Part shown: positions 7,771 to 13,945 of the stretch, piece after piece
Numbering within the stretch: position 1 is the stretch's first letter
How the letters are laid out: each line of letters begins with the position of its first letter
IMG/VR virus record: IMGVR_UViG_3300042889_000286
Span: 1 to 23,678 of that record
Direction: 5' to 3' (one strand)
From: a virus
Length of the DNA: 23,678 nt
Translations under genes and position numbers: made by a program
Notes under the pieces: model-generated
The model's input: only the letters and a program-made list of their open reading frames with translations
Told to the model about the DNA's origin: nothing
Database searches by the model: none

Positions 7771-8406
7771 ATGAAGATAGCATTGTTCTTGCATCAGCCT
7801 AAATGTTCAGTAGAGTCCGGCAACGGCATCCTCCAAGCACTACAACCATACCACAGTTTTAAAATATTCACACGCTGGCACGTTGATGCTGACTTCTTTG
7901 ATGATGTTGACATGATAGCTGTACCAGGAGGTATTGGTGATGCCGATAGTTTTGATCACCTGCTGGCACACAACGGAGATCGAGTCAGGGACTTTGTTGG
8001 TCGAGGCGGAAGGTATCTTGGCATATGTATGGGAGCATACTGGGCTGCGGAAGACTATTTTGATATCGTAGATGGCATAGAGGCTGTGCAATACATCACC
8101 CGCCCTGGCACAGACACACGTAGACCGCATGCCAAAGCATTACCTATAACTTGGCAAGGGCAACAAGAACGAATGTATTTCTACGATGGATGTGCTTTAG
8201 TAGGTGATACTACAAAATTTAAAACTGTTGCTACCTATGCCAATGGTGATGCTATGGCCGTAATACAAAACAACATAGGGCTAATTGGATGTCACCCAGA
8301 GAGTCAACTCAGTTGGTACAACGAATATCATAGCTGGATGAAGCCTCACTATCACGGTGGGCGACATCATGAACTGCTGTTGGATTTTGTCAGCGACCTA
8401 CAATAA
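7771..8406 (+). CDS. BPL_N-type glutamine-amidotransferase-like protein
   Basis: A 211-residue protein of the class I glutamine amidotransferase fold, closest in pattern to the N-terminal domain of biotin-protein ligases (BPL_N). The nucleophile elbow is YLGICMGAYWA with C86. The His/Glu partners are CHPES (H175, E177). A VPGG motif at 51-54 supplies the usual oxyanion strand. The start at 7771 (MKIALFLHQ) is preferred because the fold begins there; an in-frame ATG at 7717 would add 18 unconserved-looking residues. No ligase or synthetase domain is attached, so the substrate is unknown. It opens the accessory island and its 3' end overlaps the convergent HAD gene by 17 nt. A protease- or amidase-like activity is equally possible from the fold. 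Confidence 0.8.
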   Translation: MKIALFLHQPKCSVESGNGILQALQPYHSFKIFTRWHVDADFFDDVDMIAVPGGIGDADSFDHLLAHNGDRVRDFVGRGGRYLGICMGAYWAAEDYFDIVDGIEAVQYITRPGTDTRRPHAKALPITWQGQQERMYFYDGCALVGDTTKFKTVATYANGDAMAVIQNNIGLIGCHPESQLSWYNEYHSWMKPHYHGGRHHELLLDFVSDLQ

Positions 8407-8974
8407 TACCATAGATCTCTTTCCAATTCTTTACAACTGGATAAGAACATTTGTGATGCATGTTATGTCCGTGTTCGATAAGAATAGATTGTAATCCTAA
8501 GTTATAGCCAACATCGGCATTGGCAGGCTTGTCTTCAATCCAATACAGATCACTATCTTTATAAGGTGCAAGTGCATCATCTTTGTCTGCACCAGTGTCT
8601 AAACAGATCACTGTTTCAATAGCGTTACCAAACAACTTGCGTAGATTCTTTTCTCTAAGCTTCTGTGCGTTTTTATCTAGACTTAGACTGGTGATCACTC
8701 GGAATTGATAACCGTGTTTTTCGTGCAGTTTCTTGACATAGTGAGCTGAGTCACGTAGAGCAGGAAGGAAGCCAATAGCAGCCGACTCGTTGAATGTCTT
8801 GATGACTTTTTTGGAATCTTTTTCTTCTAGCTCGTTGTAGTGGTGATGTAGATAATAGCTTTTTTTATTATCTGCGGTCAGTGTGTAACCGCGTTCTTGC
8901 ATCCAGACTGAGAATGCCCATTCCCAATCTAATAGAACACCGTCTGCGTCTGTGAGTATAATTTTTTGTTTCAT
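8390..8974 (-). CDS. HAD-superfamily phosphatase, possible 5'(3')-deoxyribonucleotidase type
   Basis: A 194-residue HAD hydrolase. Motif I is ILTDADGVLLDW with D9 (nucleophile) and D11. Motif II is RVITSLS (T95/S96), K131 in DKDDAL could be the motif III lysine, and motif IV is WIEDKPAN with E147/D148. Residues 17-75 between motifs I and II form a helical cap, as in C1-capped nucleotidases. Dephosphorylation of a nucleotide fits a phage that also carries ribonucleotide reductase, but the substrate is inferred. The gene is on the minus strand with a near-perfect sigma70 promoter directly abutting the ATG, so early or host-driven expression is likely. It converges with the amidotransferase-like gene and diverges from the desaturase. 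Confidence 0.85.
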   Translation of the reverse strand: MKQKIILTDADGVLLDWEWAFSVWMQERGYTLTADNKKSYYLHHHYNELEEKDSKKVIKTFNESAAIGFLPALRDSAHYVKKLHEKHGYQFRVITSLSLDKNAQKLREKNLRKLFGNAIETVICLDTGADKDDALAPYKDSDLYWIEDKPANADVGYNLGLQSILIEHGHNMHHKCSYPVVKNWKEIYGIIVGR

Positions 8975-8979
8975 ACCAT

Positions 8980-9008
8980 ATTATAGCATTATTTTGGGCT
9001 GTTGTCAA
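8980..9008 (-). promoter_or_regulatory. Consensus sigma70 promoter of the HAD gene
   Basis: Read on the minus strand: TTGACA (9008-9003), a 17-nt spacer and TATAAT (8985-8980). Both hexamers are perfect. The -10 ends 5 nt before the ATG (8974), so +1 is expected at about 8973 and the mRNA would be leaderless. Confidence 0.85.
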
Positions 9009-9011
9009 CCG

Positions 9012-9019
9012 GATAAGTA
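9012..9019 (+). promoter_or_regulatory. Late-promoter-like box (GATAAGTA) before the desaturase
   Basis: GATAAGTA matches TATAAATA at 6 of 8 positions and is followed by AAGA and the ATG at 9024, again with a 4-nt gap. It is weak by sequence but conforms in spacing. Confidence 0.3.
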
Positions 9020-9023
9020 AAGA

Positions 9024-9725
9024 ATGAACATAATAATCTATACCCTAGTGATGGTTCAAATCACCATAGCCTGTGTAACGCTATATTTGCACAGAAGCCA
9101 AACACATAGAGCAGTGCAATTTCACCCTGCGGTTAACCACATTATGCGAGCCTGGCTTTGGCTGACCACAGGCATGGTCACTCGTCAATGGGTGGCCATA
9201 CATCGCCGACATCATCAACGTTCGGACCAAGAGGGCGATCCGCATAGTCCACAGATCTATGGCATTTGGCGTGTGTTATTTGGCGGGGCATTTCTTTATC
9301 ATTCTGCCAGCAAAGACACAGCCATGGTTGATTCATTAAGCAAGGACTGCCCTAATGATTGGATCGAACGCAACCTTTACTCCGCACACAGTCGCTCAGG
9401 TATTCTTTTAATGCTGGTCATAGACTGCTTGCTCTTTGGACCGTGGGGACTGCTCGTGTGGGGTATTCAAATGATCTGGATTCCATTCTGGGCAGCTGGG
9501 GTAGTTAATGGACTTAGTCATTGGTGGGGTTACCGCAATGTTGAAACACCCGACACTTCGAGGAATTTAATACCCTGGGGATTCTGGATCGGTGGCGAGG
9601 AATTACACTCCAATCATCATGCCGATGGTGCCAATGCCAAGTTCAGCCAGAAGTGGTGGGAGTTTGACATTGGCTGGGCCTACATTTCTATACTAAGATT
9701 TTTTAGATTAGCAACAGTTAGATAA
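9024..9725 (+). CDS. Fatty acid desaturase (acyl-CoA/acyl-lipid delta-9 type)
   Basis: A 233-residue integral-membrane di-iron desaturase. All three histidine boxes are present: HRSQTH (23-28), HRRHH (60-64) and HSNHH (195-199). An extra His in GLSHWWGYRN is also typical of the OLE1/SCD-like group. Hydrophobic segments lie at about 3-22, 40-53, 125-143 and 145-165. It is short for the family because it lacks most of the N-terminal membrane region and has no cytochrome b5 domain. It probably inserts a double bond in host acyl chains using host ferredoxin or reductase, changing membrane fluidity; that host role is inference. A bidirectional terminator follows immediately. It belongs to the accessory island with the alpha/beta hydrolase, a possible lipid link. 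Confidence 0.92.
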   Translation: MNIIIYTLVMVQITIACVTLYLHRSQTHRAVQFHPAVNHIMRAWLWLTTGMVTRQWVAIHRRHHQRSDQEGDPHSPQIYGIWRVLFGGAFLYHSASKDTAMVDSLSKDCPNDWIERNLYSAHSRSGILLMLVIDCLLFGPWGLLVWGIQMIWIPFWAAGVVNGLSHWWGYRNVETPDTSRNLIPWGFWIGGEELHSNHHADGANAKFSQKWWEFDIGWAYISILRFFRLATVR

Positions 9726-9727
9726 AG

Positions 9728-9757
9728 AAAAAGCACCCGAAGGTGCTTTTCTTTTAC
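9728..9757. terminator. Bidirectional intrinsic terminator
   Basis: A stem of AAAAGCACC (9729-9737) and GGTGCTTTT (9742-9750) encloses a CGAA tetraloop. A T-rich tail follows on the plus strand and an A-run precedes it, so it can end both the desaturase transcript and the minus-strand operon from 11 kb. Confidence 0.9.
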
Positions 9758-9768
9758 CGCTATGTAAT

Positions 9769-9779
9769 GCTCTATGAGC
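9769..9779. repeat. Inverted repeat GCTC-TAT-GAGC (copy A)
   Basis: It lies just beyond the 3' end of the minus-strand gene at 9786-10058. Fourteen bases (ATGCTCTATGAGCG) match copy B at 10126-10139 except for one base in the loop. Confidence 0.6.
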
Positions 9780-9785
9780 GTACTT

Positions 9786-10058
9786 TTATTTCTTCACGCC
9801 GCTGTTAACAAATGAATACATCTTTTCGGCAGTTTCTAGTACTTTATCTAAACCTGGAAACTCTGGCATACCGACCGTAGTAACGATCTGACCAGTCTTT
9901 TCATCGCGCTTGGCGGTCATTTCCCAGCCTTGAAACTTGGCATGGAAATCGTCTTGCACTAGGCTTTTTGCCATACCTAGGATATCTGAACGGATTTCGT
10001 AGCCGTTCTTGTTGAATTTAACTTCTGGTAGCTTTGGTGTTTCAAATGCGTTTGACAT
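9786..10058 (-). CDS. Small conserved phage protein, unknown function (90 aa)
   Basis: A 90-residue soluble protein. The start at 10058 (MSNAFETPKLPEVKF) is chosen over an upstream in-frame ATG at 10094 because AGGAGATTAAT directly precedes it. The centre (YEIRSDILGMAKSLVQDDF, then FQGWEMTAKRDEKTGQIVTT) and the end (VLETAEKMYSFVNSG) resemble a small conserved unknown that I recall from T4-like cyanophages. The fold is probably helix, beta hairpin, helix. It has its own sigma70-type promoter whose spacer contains an inverted repeat, and a second copy of that repeat lies past its 3' end. This arrangement suggests regulated, perhaps autoregulated, expression. No DNA-binding motif is evident. Confidence 0.8.
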   Translation of the reverse strand: MSNAFETPKLPEVKFNKNGYEIRSDILGMAKSLVQDDFHAKFQGWEMTAKRDEKTGQIVTTVGMPEFPGLDKVLETAEKMYSFVNSGVKK

Positions 10059-10118
10059 ATTAATCTCCTGTGTGTAATGTCTGTATGTTAACAACTACTT
10101 CTTGTTCGCTGTTAACTT

Positions 10119-10147
10119 ATTATATATGCTCTGTGAGCGAAAAGCAA
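10119..10147 (-). promoter_or_regulatory. Sigma70-type promoter of the 90-aa gene
   Basis: On the minus strand: TTGCTT (10147-10142), a 17-nt spacer and TATAAT (10124-10119). The leader to the ATG is about 55 nt. Two GTTAAC sites (10087 and 10111) lie in the leader. Confidence 0.75.
10128..10138. repeat. Inverted repeat GCTC-TGT-GAGC (copy B) inside a promoter spacer
   Basis: A perfect 4-bp inverted repeat with a 3-nt centre lies between the -35 and -10 of the minus-strand promoter at 10119-10147, which is a typical operator position. Confidence 0.6.
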
Positions 10148-10148
10148 C

Positions 10149-10724
10149 TTATTTTTTGAACTTGTTTGTTCGTTCTTTAATAAGTTTAACCACTTGGTCA
10201 CTGAGCACTACTTCATAGTGGTTGTAGTCTACTTCTATCAATTCCATGTCTGCATGATGTTTTTGACTGGCAATAGTAACTACTCCGTCATTGGGCTCAT
10301 GCATGAATGGACTTTGTCCTTTAACTGTTACTATATTAGTCCAGGGATGCTGTATCTTAATCTTACTAGCCTGCTTCATTACCCACGAACTAGGGCCAAT
10401 ATCACGCATTAGTCTACTGAATGGCAAAAAGTATTGAGCATAATCCGCCACTTCTGCACCACCGTAGGGTGTGCTCAATGTAACAGCACCCTTAACACTA
10501 TTGGGCATAGCATTAGCTAGATGTAATGCGTAAATACCGCCTAAACTATGTGCAACAAACACTAGGTTCTGATAGTTCTGCAATGTTGACTGCATGTCTT
10601 TTAGGTTATTTTCAAACCCATTGCGACTATCGTAGTTGATGTCTAGCCCAGTGCCCAGTTTACTCTTAATATAATTGAAACTTTCGCTGGTGGCATTTGC
10701 CCCGTGAATATACACCAAGTTCAT
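10149..10724 (-). CDS. Alpha/beta hydrolase (lipase/esterase-like)
   Basis: A 191-residue alpha/beta hydrolase. The HG oxyanion motif is in LVYIHGANA (residues 3-11), and the nucleophile elbow is AHSLGG with S60. The acid is D146 in PNDGVV and the catalytic His is H169 in YNHYEVV. The order and spacing fit PGAP1-like or lipase-type hydrolases lacking a large lid. No signal peptide is present, so it acts in the cytoplasm or at the inner membrane face. The start at 10724 (MNLVYIHG) is chosen over ATG 10739 because the fold begins at once and a late box lies 5 nt before it. Its substrate is unknown; an ester or thioester of a host lipid would fit beside the desaturase. It is last in a three-gene minus-strand operon. 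Confidence 0.85.
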   Translation of the reverse strand: MNLVYIHGANATSESFNYIKSKLGTGLDINYDSRNGFENNLKDMQSTLQNYQNLVFVAHSLGGIYALHLANAMPNSVKGAVTLSTPYGGAEVADYAQYFLPFSRLMRDIGPSSWVMKQASKIKIQHPWTNIVTVKGQSPFMHEPNDGVVTIASQKHHADMELIEVDYNHYEVVLSDQVVKLIKERTNKFKK

Positions 10725-10729
10725 GCCAA

Positions 10730-10737
10730 TATTTATC
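10730..10737 (-). promoter_or_regulatory. T4-type late promoter box (GATAAATA), minus strand
   Basis: GATAAATA overlaps the TGA stop of the upstream miniprotein and is followed by TTGGC and the ATG at 10724. The predicted +1 is the A of the ATG. Confidence 0.5.
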
Positions 10738-10855
10738 AAGCTCCGTATACGGCTTTGGCTTCTTCAGTGCGCCCCTGACGTGCAAGACTCGCAGCATATC
10801 GTGCTTGTCCAAATGCTTCTAAAAATGACCAGATTGAGTTTAAAATTGTTTTCAT
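10736..10855 (-). CDS. 39-aa conserved-looking miniprotein
   Basis: A short gene encoding MKTILNSIWSFLEAFGQARY followed by a helical Ala/Arg-rich second half (SLARQGRTEEAKAVYGA). The whole chain is predicted to be one amphipathic helix or a helical hairpin, with Trp9 and several Phe on one face. AAGGAAAA precedes the ATG and the start overlaps the TGA of the upstream gene (ATGA), which supports a real coupled gene. Similar very short proteins with an LARQGRxxEAK-type end occur in marine T4-like phages, as I recall. The function is unknown; membrane-surface association is possible. Confidence 0.7.
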   Translation of the reverse strand: MKTILNSIWSFLEAFGQARYAASLARQGRTEEAKAVYGA

Positions 10856-11028
10856 AGATAATTTTCCTTTTGAGAATTGAATTGTCGGATATAACCTTCC
10901 AACTGTGCGGCATCGGTAATGCCTTTGGTGCTTAGATATGCATCTAAACTGCTTTGATAGCTAGATCCTGGGAACATTTCGGATAGACGTTCCAAGATGG
11001 CTAGCATTTTTTCTGATATAGTCTTCAT
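10852..11028 (-). CDS. 58-aa conserved-looking miniprotein
   Basis: A short gene starting MKTISEKMLAILERLSEMFP, with a clear ribosome-binding site (AGAGGAAAA) 2-3 nt before the ATG. The second half (SLDAYLSTKGITDAAQLEGY, then IRQF) reads as two short helices with an STKGITDAAQLE turn. This is reminiscent of small cyanophage proteins with a YIxSKxPxxxAxVE pattern. It is first in the minus-strand operon and overlaps the 39-aa gene by 4 nt. It contains ISE, ILE and LSE sites but is too small for its function to be inferred. Confidence 0.7.
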   Translation of the reverse strand: MKTISEKMLAILERLSEMFPGSSYQSSLDAYLSTKGITDAAQLEGYIRQFNSQKENYL

Positions 11029-11073
11029 ACTTTTCCTCTGTAAGTGTGTGTAGAACTTAGTGTTCCTACTCAG

Positions 11074-11081
11074 TATTTACC
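11074..11081 (-). promoter_or_regulatory. T4-type late promoter (GGTAAATA) of the minus-strand operon
   Basis: On the minus strand TGGTAAATACTGAGTAGG lies about 45 nt before the 58-aa gene. It shares the TAAATACT...TAGG form of the plus-strand boxes at 586, 11146 and 13377. Confidence 0.6.
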
Positions 11082-11098
11082 ATGAGAAGTGTTACAAC

Positions 11099-11127
11099 TT
11101 GATTAAATAGAACAAACAGTGTATAAT
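11099..11127 (+). promoter_or_regulatory. Sigma70-type promoter for the 11.2-13.3 kb operon
   Basis: TTGATT (11099-11104), a 17-nt spacer and a perfect TATAAT (11122-11127). The predicted +1 is about 11134, 38 nt before the first gene. Confidence 0.7.
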
Positions 11128-11145
11128 ATCAAATGACACACAGAG

Positions 11146-11153
11146 GTTAAATA
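11146..11153 (+). promoter_or_regulatory. T4-type late promoter (GTTAAATA)
   Basis: GTTAAATACTAGACTAGG lies 18 nt before the ATG at 11172, with an AGGAAAGG ribosome-binding site after it. Together with the sigma70 promoter just upstream it gives early-plus-late control. Confidence 0.65.
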
Positions 11154-11171
11154 CTAGACTAGGAAAGGCAC

Positions 11172-11450
11172 ATGAAACTAAAAACAAGATCGATCCTGCA
11201 GGAATTAAATGAATTAGCGGAAATCCGTAACAAGGATGAACTGTTTGAAAGCCGTGCCACTAACATCATCAATTCAGCTATTAATCTGCTGGAAACGTTG
11301 AAGAAACACTACACTGCGGAACAGGCAGATGAGCTAGAACGTAGATTGTTAAATGCCATACGCGGTCAGGATCCTGCCAAATTCACACGAGGCATACGTA
11401 AGATTGCCGAATCTAAAAGAACCAAGAGACCGTTAAATGAATCAGAGTAA
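11172..11450 (+). CDS. Small helical conserved phage protein (92 aa)
   Basis: A 92-residue, highly charged, probably all-helical protein. The N-terminus MKLKTRSILQELNELAEIRN carries three L-x-E sites (LQE, LNE, LAE). The middle part ATNIINSAINLLETLKKHYTAEQADELERRLLNAI would form two helices, and residues 70-92 are strongly basic. I recall similar small proteins in marine T4-like phages but no function. It is preceded by a dual promoter and an AGGAAAGG ribosome-binding site. It overlaps the nucleotidyltransferase gene by 14 nt and therefore is probably coupled to it. Confidence 0.75.
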   Translation: MKLKTRSILQELNELAEIRNKDELFESRATNIINSAINLLETLKKHYTAEQADELERRLLNAIRGQDPAKFTRGIRKIAESKRTKRPLNESE

Positions 11451-12252
11451 ATTACTAGAAGGCGGCAATGTATTCAAGGGTTCAGACAAGCAGCCCCTAA
11501 CACAGCGCATTGCCACTGCAGATGTAGAAAGCACAGTGGACTACATTGAAAAGATCACAGGACTGGACTTTACCAAAGAGAAAGATCTAGACGATAAAAA
11601 GCCAGTGAAGTGGTTAGGCACTACTGGACGCAAAGAAGATCCAGATGGCACATTTGAACGCAACAGTTCGGGCGATCTAGACCTCAGCGTGGATGCCAAT
11701 GAAGTAGACAAAAGATCTTTCGCCGACAAGTTAATATCACAGTTCGGCAAAGAGAACATCAAATTAAGCGGTGACAATGTGCATTGGAAGGTGCCTATCA
11801 AAGGTGACAGCGCCAACGGATTTGTGCAAGCAGACTTTATGTTTTCAGCTAATCCCAAGTTCCAACAAGGATCAATGATCAGTGGTGGTGGAGAGTATCG
11901 TGGCGAACATCGCCACATTCTATTGAGTTCTATAGCTAGAGCCAAGAACATGAAGTATAGTCCCAAGCACGGGATATTAAATCCACAAACAGATGAACTG
12001 CTGCCCAACGGCAATGATTGGAATCAAATTGCCAAAGAATTGCTGGGACAGACTGCTACCATCAAAGACATCCGTTCAGTGGATGCCATCCTTAACTACA
12101 TTAAAAAACTGCCCAACTATGAAGAATTAGTCGCAGGGGCTAGAGAAACACTAGGCAAGCAGGGCATAGAGTTGCCTAAGGCCAATCAAATAGAAAGCTA
12201 CCAACCAGGAAGTATAGGTTGGATGCGTCAACTCATAGAAATAGTAAAATGA
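11437..12252 (+). CDS. Pol-beta-fold nucleotidyltransferase-like protein
   Basis: A 271-residue protein with the hallmarks of the nucleotidyltransferase fold. LGTTG (60-64) occupies the GS-type motif, SGDLDLSVD supplies the two metal-binding Asp (D80, D82), and VQADFMF supplies the third Asp (D133). The RGEHRHILLSSIARA helix near 150-165 and YSPKHGILN are further conserved-looking elements that I recall from a T4-like marine phage family. The transferred nucleotide and acceptor are unknown. The N-terminus MNQSKLLEGGNVFKG contains an LLE|G site. It overlaps the next gene by ATGA, and that gene carries ligase-like motifs, so the two may act in one nucleic-acid modification or repair reaction. 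That joint role is inference. Confidence 0.8.
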   Translation: MNQSKLLEGGNVFKGSDKQPLTQRIATADVESTVDYIEKITGLDFTKEKDLDDKKPVKWLGTTGRKEDPDGTFERNSSGDLDLSVDANEVDKRSFADKLISQFGKENIKLSGDNVHWKVPIKGDSANGFVQADFMFSANPKFQQGSMISGGGEYRGEHRHILLSSIARAKNMKYSPKHGILNPQTDELLPNGNDWNQIAKELLGQTATIKDIRSVDAILNYIKKLPNYEELVAGARETLGKQGIELPKANQIESYQPGSIGWMRQLIEIVK

Positions 12253-13346
12253 GATTCTGGGAACTATTATTAGAAGATGATGCGCCTCCTGCCAAGAAAG
12301 TTGGCAGAGAGTTCAACCACCTTGAAGACAAGGTGTTTGCAGAAGATGATGGTGCAATTAAAGTTATACAAGCTCTAAAAGCTGTGGCCAAACCCGAAAC
12401 CAGCATCACAATCAAATGGGATGGCAACCCCACAGTGTATTGGGGACGTGATGATGACGGCACATTCCGCATGGTGGGCAAGAACAACTGGGGACGTGAG
12501 GAAGGTAAAAGCTCTAGCCCAGATGAATTAAAATCATTTATCATGAGTCGCGGCAAAGGTGAAGACTGGCGATCCAAATTTGCCAGTGATATGGCCGCGA
12601 TGTGGCCCATATTCGAAGCTGCTACGCCCAAAGATTTCCGTGGCTATGTCTACGGTGATCTCCTGTTCCACCCAGGCAAGCCATACACAGGTGCAGATGG
12701 TAGGATCTCATTCACCCCTAATCAAGTCACTTACTCAGTTTTAGTCAACAGCGACACAGGCCGAGCACTGGCCAAGGCCAAGGTAGCTGTGGCAGCTCAC
12801 AAGGTATTCGGTTATTTCGGAGACAAGAGTGGAGAAGACTTTGATAATCCAGAACTGTTTAATAACACTCCTGCACTTGAAGTATTTGGACTCACAGCAG
12901 TCAGTCACAGACCAGCTGTGGGTGCAGAAAATCTGGCCAAGATTGAAGCTTTGGCCAAGAATCAGTCAAAGATCAACGGCCTGCTGGCTCCTGTCGCAGG
13001 CATGGGTTATCTACGGACAGAGATCTATAACTTTGTGAATAGTCAAAGCAAGGCTAAACAATTAGATAACATCAACACTGATGCGTTCCTGGCCTTTGAA
13101 CAAAAGACTCCCGCCAAAGCTGCTAAAATAGCTGCACACAGTGAACGTCATCCAGGAGTAATGGATATTTTATTTCAGTTGGTAAAAGAAATTATGTCTG
13201 CTAAAGATGAAGTAATCCGAGAGCTGGACGCAGCTGAAGGTGAAATCACAGCCACTACAGACGGCAAGCCCGGTGGCGAGGGCTATATCATAGGCGGCGA
13301 CAAATATGTGCCTAGAGATCGGTGGACTCCGTTTAGAGCCGATTAA
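12249..13346 (+). CDS. Protein with DNA/RNA-ligase-like motifs (DUF6267-like), 365 aa
   Basis: A 365-residue protein that resembles a widespread T4-like phage family of unknown function (I believe DUF6267). Visible motifs suggest a covalent nucleotidyltransferase/ligase core: ITIKWDGNP with K56 (compare motif I KxDG), GYVYGDLLF at 132-140 (compare motif III), GEGYIIGG at 343-350 (compare motif IV EG-V) and a terminal KYVPRDRW with K352 (compare motif V). The order fits ligases, but motif III has Asp for the usual Glu and the long 145-340 insert is unusual. The start at 12249 overlaps the previous stop; an in-frame start at 12219 would add 10 residues. The leader MRFWELLLEDD has an LLE|D site. 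If active, it could seal or adenylylate nucleic acid. No OB domain is recognised. Confidence 0.75.
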   Translation: MRFWELLLEDDAPPAKKVGREFNHLEDKVFAEDDGAIKVIQALKAVAKPETSITIKWDGNPTVYWGRDDDGTFRMVGKNNWGREEGKSSSPDELKSFIMSRGKGEDWRSKFASDMAAMWPIFEAATPKDFRGYVYGDLLFHPGKPYTGADGRISFTPNQVTYSVLVNSDTGRALAKAKVAVAAHKVFGYFGDKSGEDFDNPELFNNTPALEVFGLTAVSHRPAVGAENLAKIEALAKNQSKINGLLAPVAGMGYLRTEIYNFVNSQSKAKQLDNINTDAFLAFEQKTPAKAAKIAAHSERHPGVMDILFQLVKEIMSAKDEVIRELDAAEGEITATTDGKPGGEGYIIGGDKYVPRDRWTPFRAD

Positions 13347-13376
13347 CGGTCAAACACCCTGATTTTTCCAATCCAA

Positions 13377-13384
13377 TATAAATA
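13377..13384 (+). promoter_or_regulatory. Perfect T4-type late promoter (TATAAATA)
   Basis: TATAAATACTTGCATAGGG is a full consensus match. It precedes a gene with a long leader (about 67 nt), a strong AAGGAGAA ribosome-binding site and a terminator, consistent with high late expression. Confidence 0.85.
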
Positions 13385-13420
13385 CTTGCATAGGGATCAG
13401 GTGATTCCTAATATTGCCGG

Positions 13421-13437
13421 CCTCTGAGCGAGGTCAT
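13421..13437 (+). other. Leader hairpin GGCCTC/GAGGTC
   Basis: GGCCTC-TGAGC-GAGGTC in the untranslated leader can form a 6-bp stem including one G-U pair, about 20 nt before the start codon. It contains CTCTGAGCG, similar to the repeats at 9769 and 10128. Confidence 0.45.
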
Positions 13438-13456
13438 TGATCAAGGAGAATTTATC

Positions 13457-13858
13457 ATGGCAGACGTAACAAGTAGAAATGAAATTGTAGGTAACGACGG
13501 TTCAACCTATGTAACTTTTGGTGCTAACTTTAACAAGCACAGAATCAACCAAGCTGACGTAGGTCGCGAGTTGATTATTAAAATTGCATTGACAAACATG
13601 ACAGACGCAAACGTTACAACAATTCGTAACGCAATTACACTAGCAGGCGGTTCAGCAGGTGCACTACCAGCTAACACAGGTGATGCATTCACTGTAGCAG
13701 CAATTGGTACAGCAGACGGTTCAGCTTTTGTTAGCGGAACAACAGACGTATTATACATGCGTGTTCAAGGCACTGGTACATTTGACACAACAGACGCAGC
13801 AGCCGGTATTGGTGGTTGCACTGTTACTGTTGAAGCAGTCTTTACACCAGCACTGTAA
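13457..13858 (+). CDS. Probable abundant structural protein (133 aa)
   Basis: A 133-residue protein rich in Ala, Thr, Gly and Val, with alternating strand-forming segments (GSTYVTFGANF, GRELIIKIALTNM, VLYMRVQGTGTFD, CTVTVEAVFTPAL) and one Cys. It has no signal peptide or membrane helix. Three features suggest strong expression: a perfect late promoter, an AAGGAGAA ribosome-binding site and a dedicated terminator. Codon use also looks more uniform than in its neighbours (mostly GCA, GCT, ACA, GTA, GGT). A capsid decoration, head-fibre or tail-surface protein would fit. I do not recognise the family, so the structural role is inference. Confidence 0.7.
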   Translation: MADVTSRNEIVGNDGSTYVTFGANFNKHRINQADVGRELIIKIALTNMTDANVTTIRNAITLAGGSAGALPANTGDAFTVAAIGTADGSAFVSGTTDVLYMRVQGTGTFDTTDAAAGIGGCTVTVEAVFTPAL

Positions 13859-13887
13859 TTAGTTAATTCTCAGGGATGGGAAGCATT

Positions 13888-13910
13888 AAAGGACCGCAAG
13901 GTCCTTTTTT
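13888..13910 (+). terminator. Intrinsic terminator
   Basis: AAAGGACC (13888-13895), a GCAA loop and GGTCCTTT (13900-13907), followed by T to 13910. The stem is nearly identical to that of the terminator at 14801. Confidence 0.92.
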
Positions 13911-13929
13911 GTTGGCTGAATTTCTATGA

Positions 13930-13937
13930 GTTAAATA
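13930..13937 (+). promoter_or_regulatory. T4-type late promoter box (GTTAAATA)
   Basis: GTTAAATAC lies 8 nt before the ATG at 13946. The predicted +1 is about 13943, leaving a leader of only about 3 nt. Confidence 0.55.
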
Positions 13938-13945
13938 CATACATT

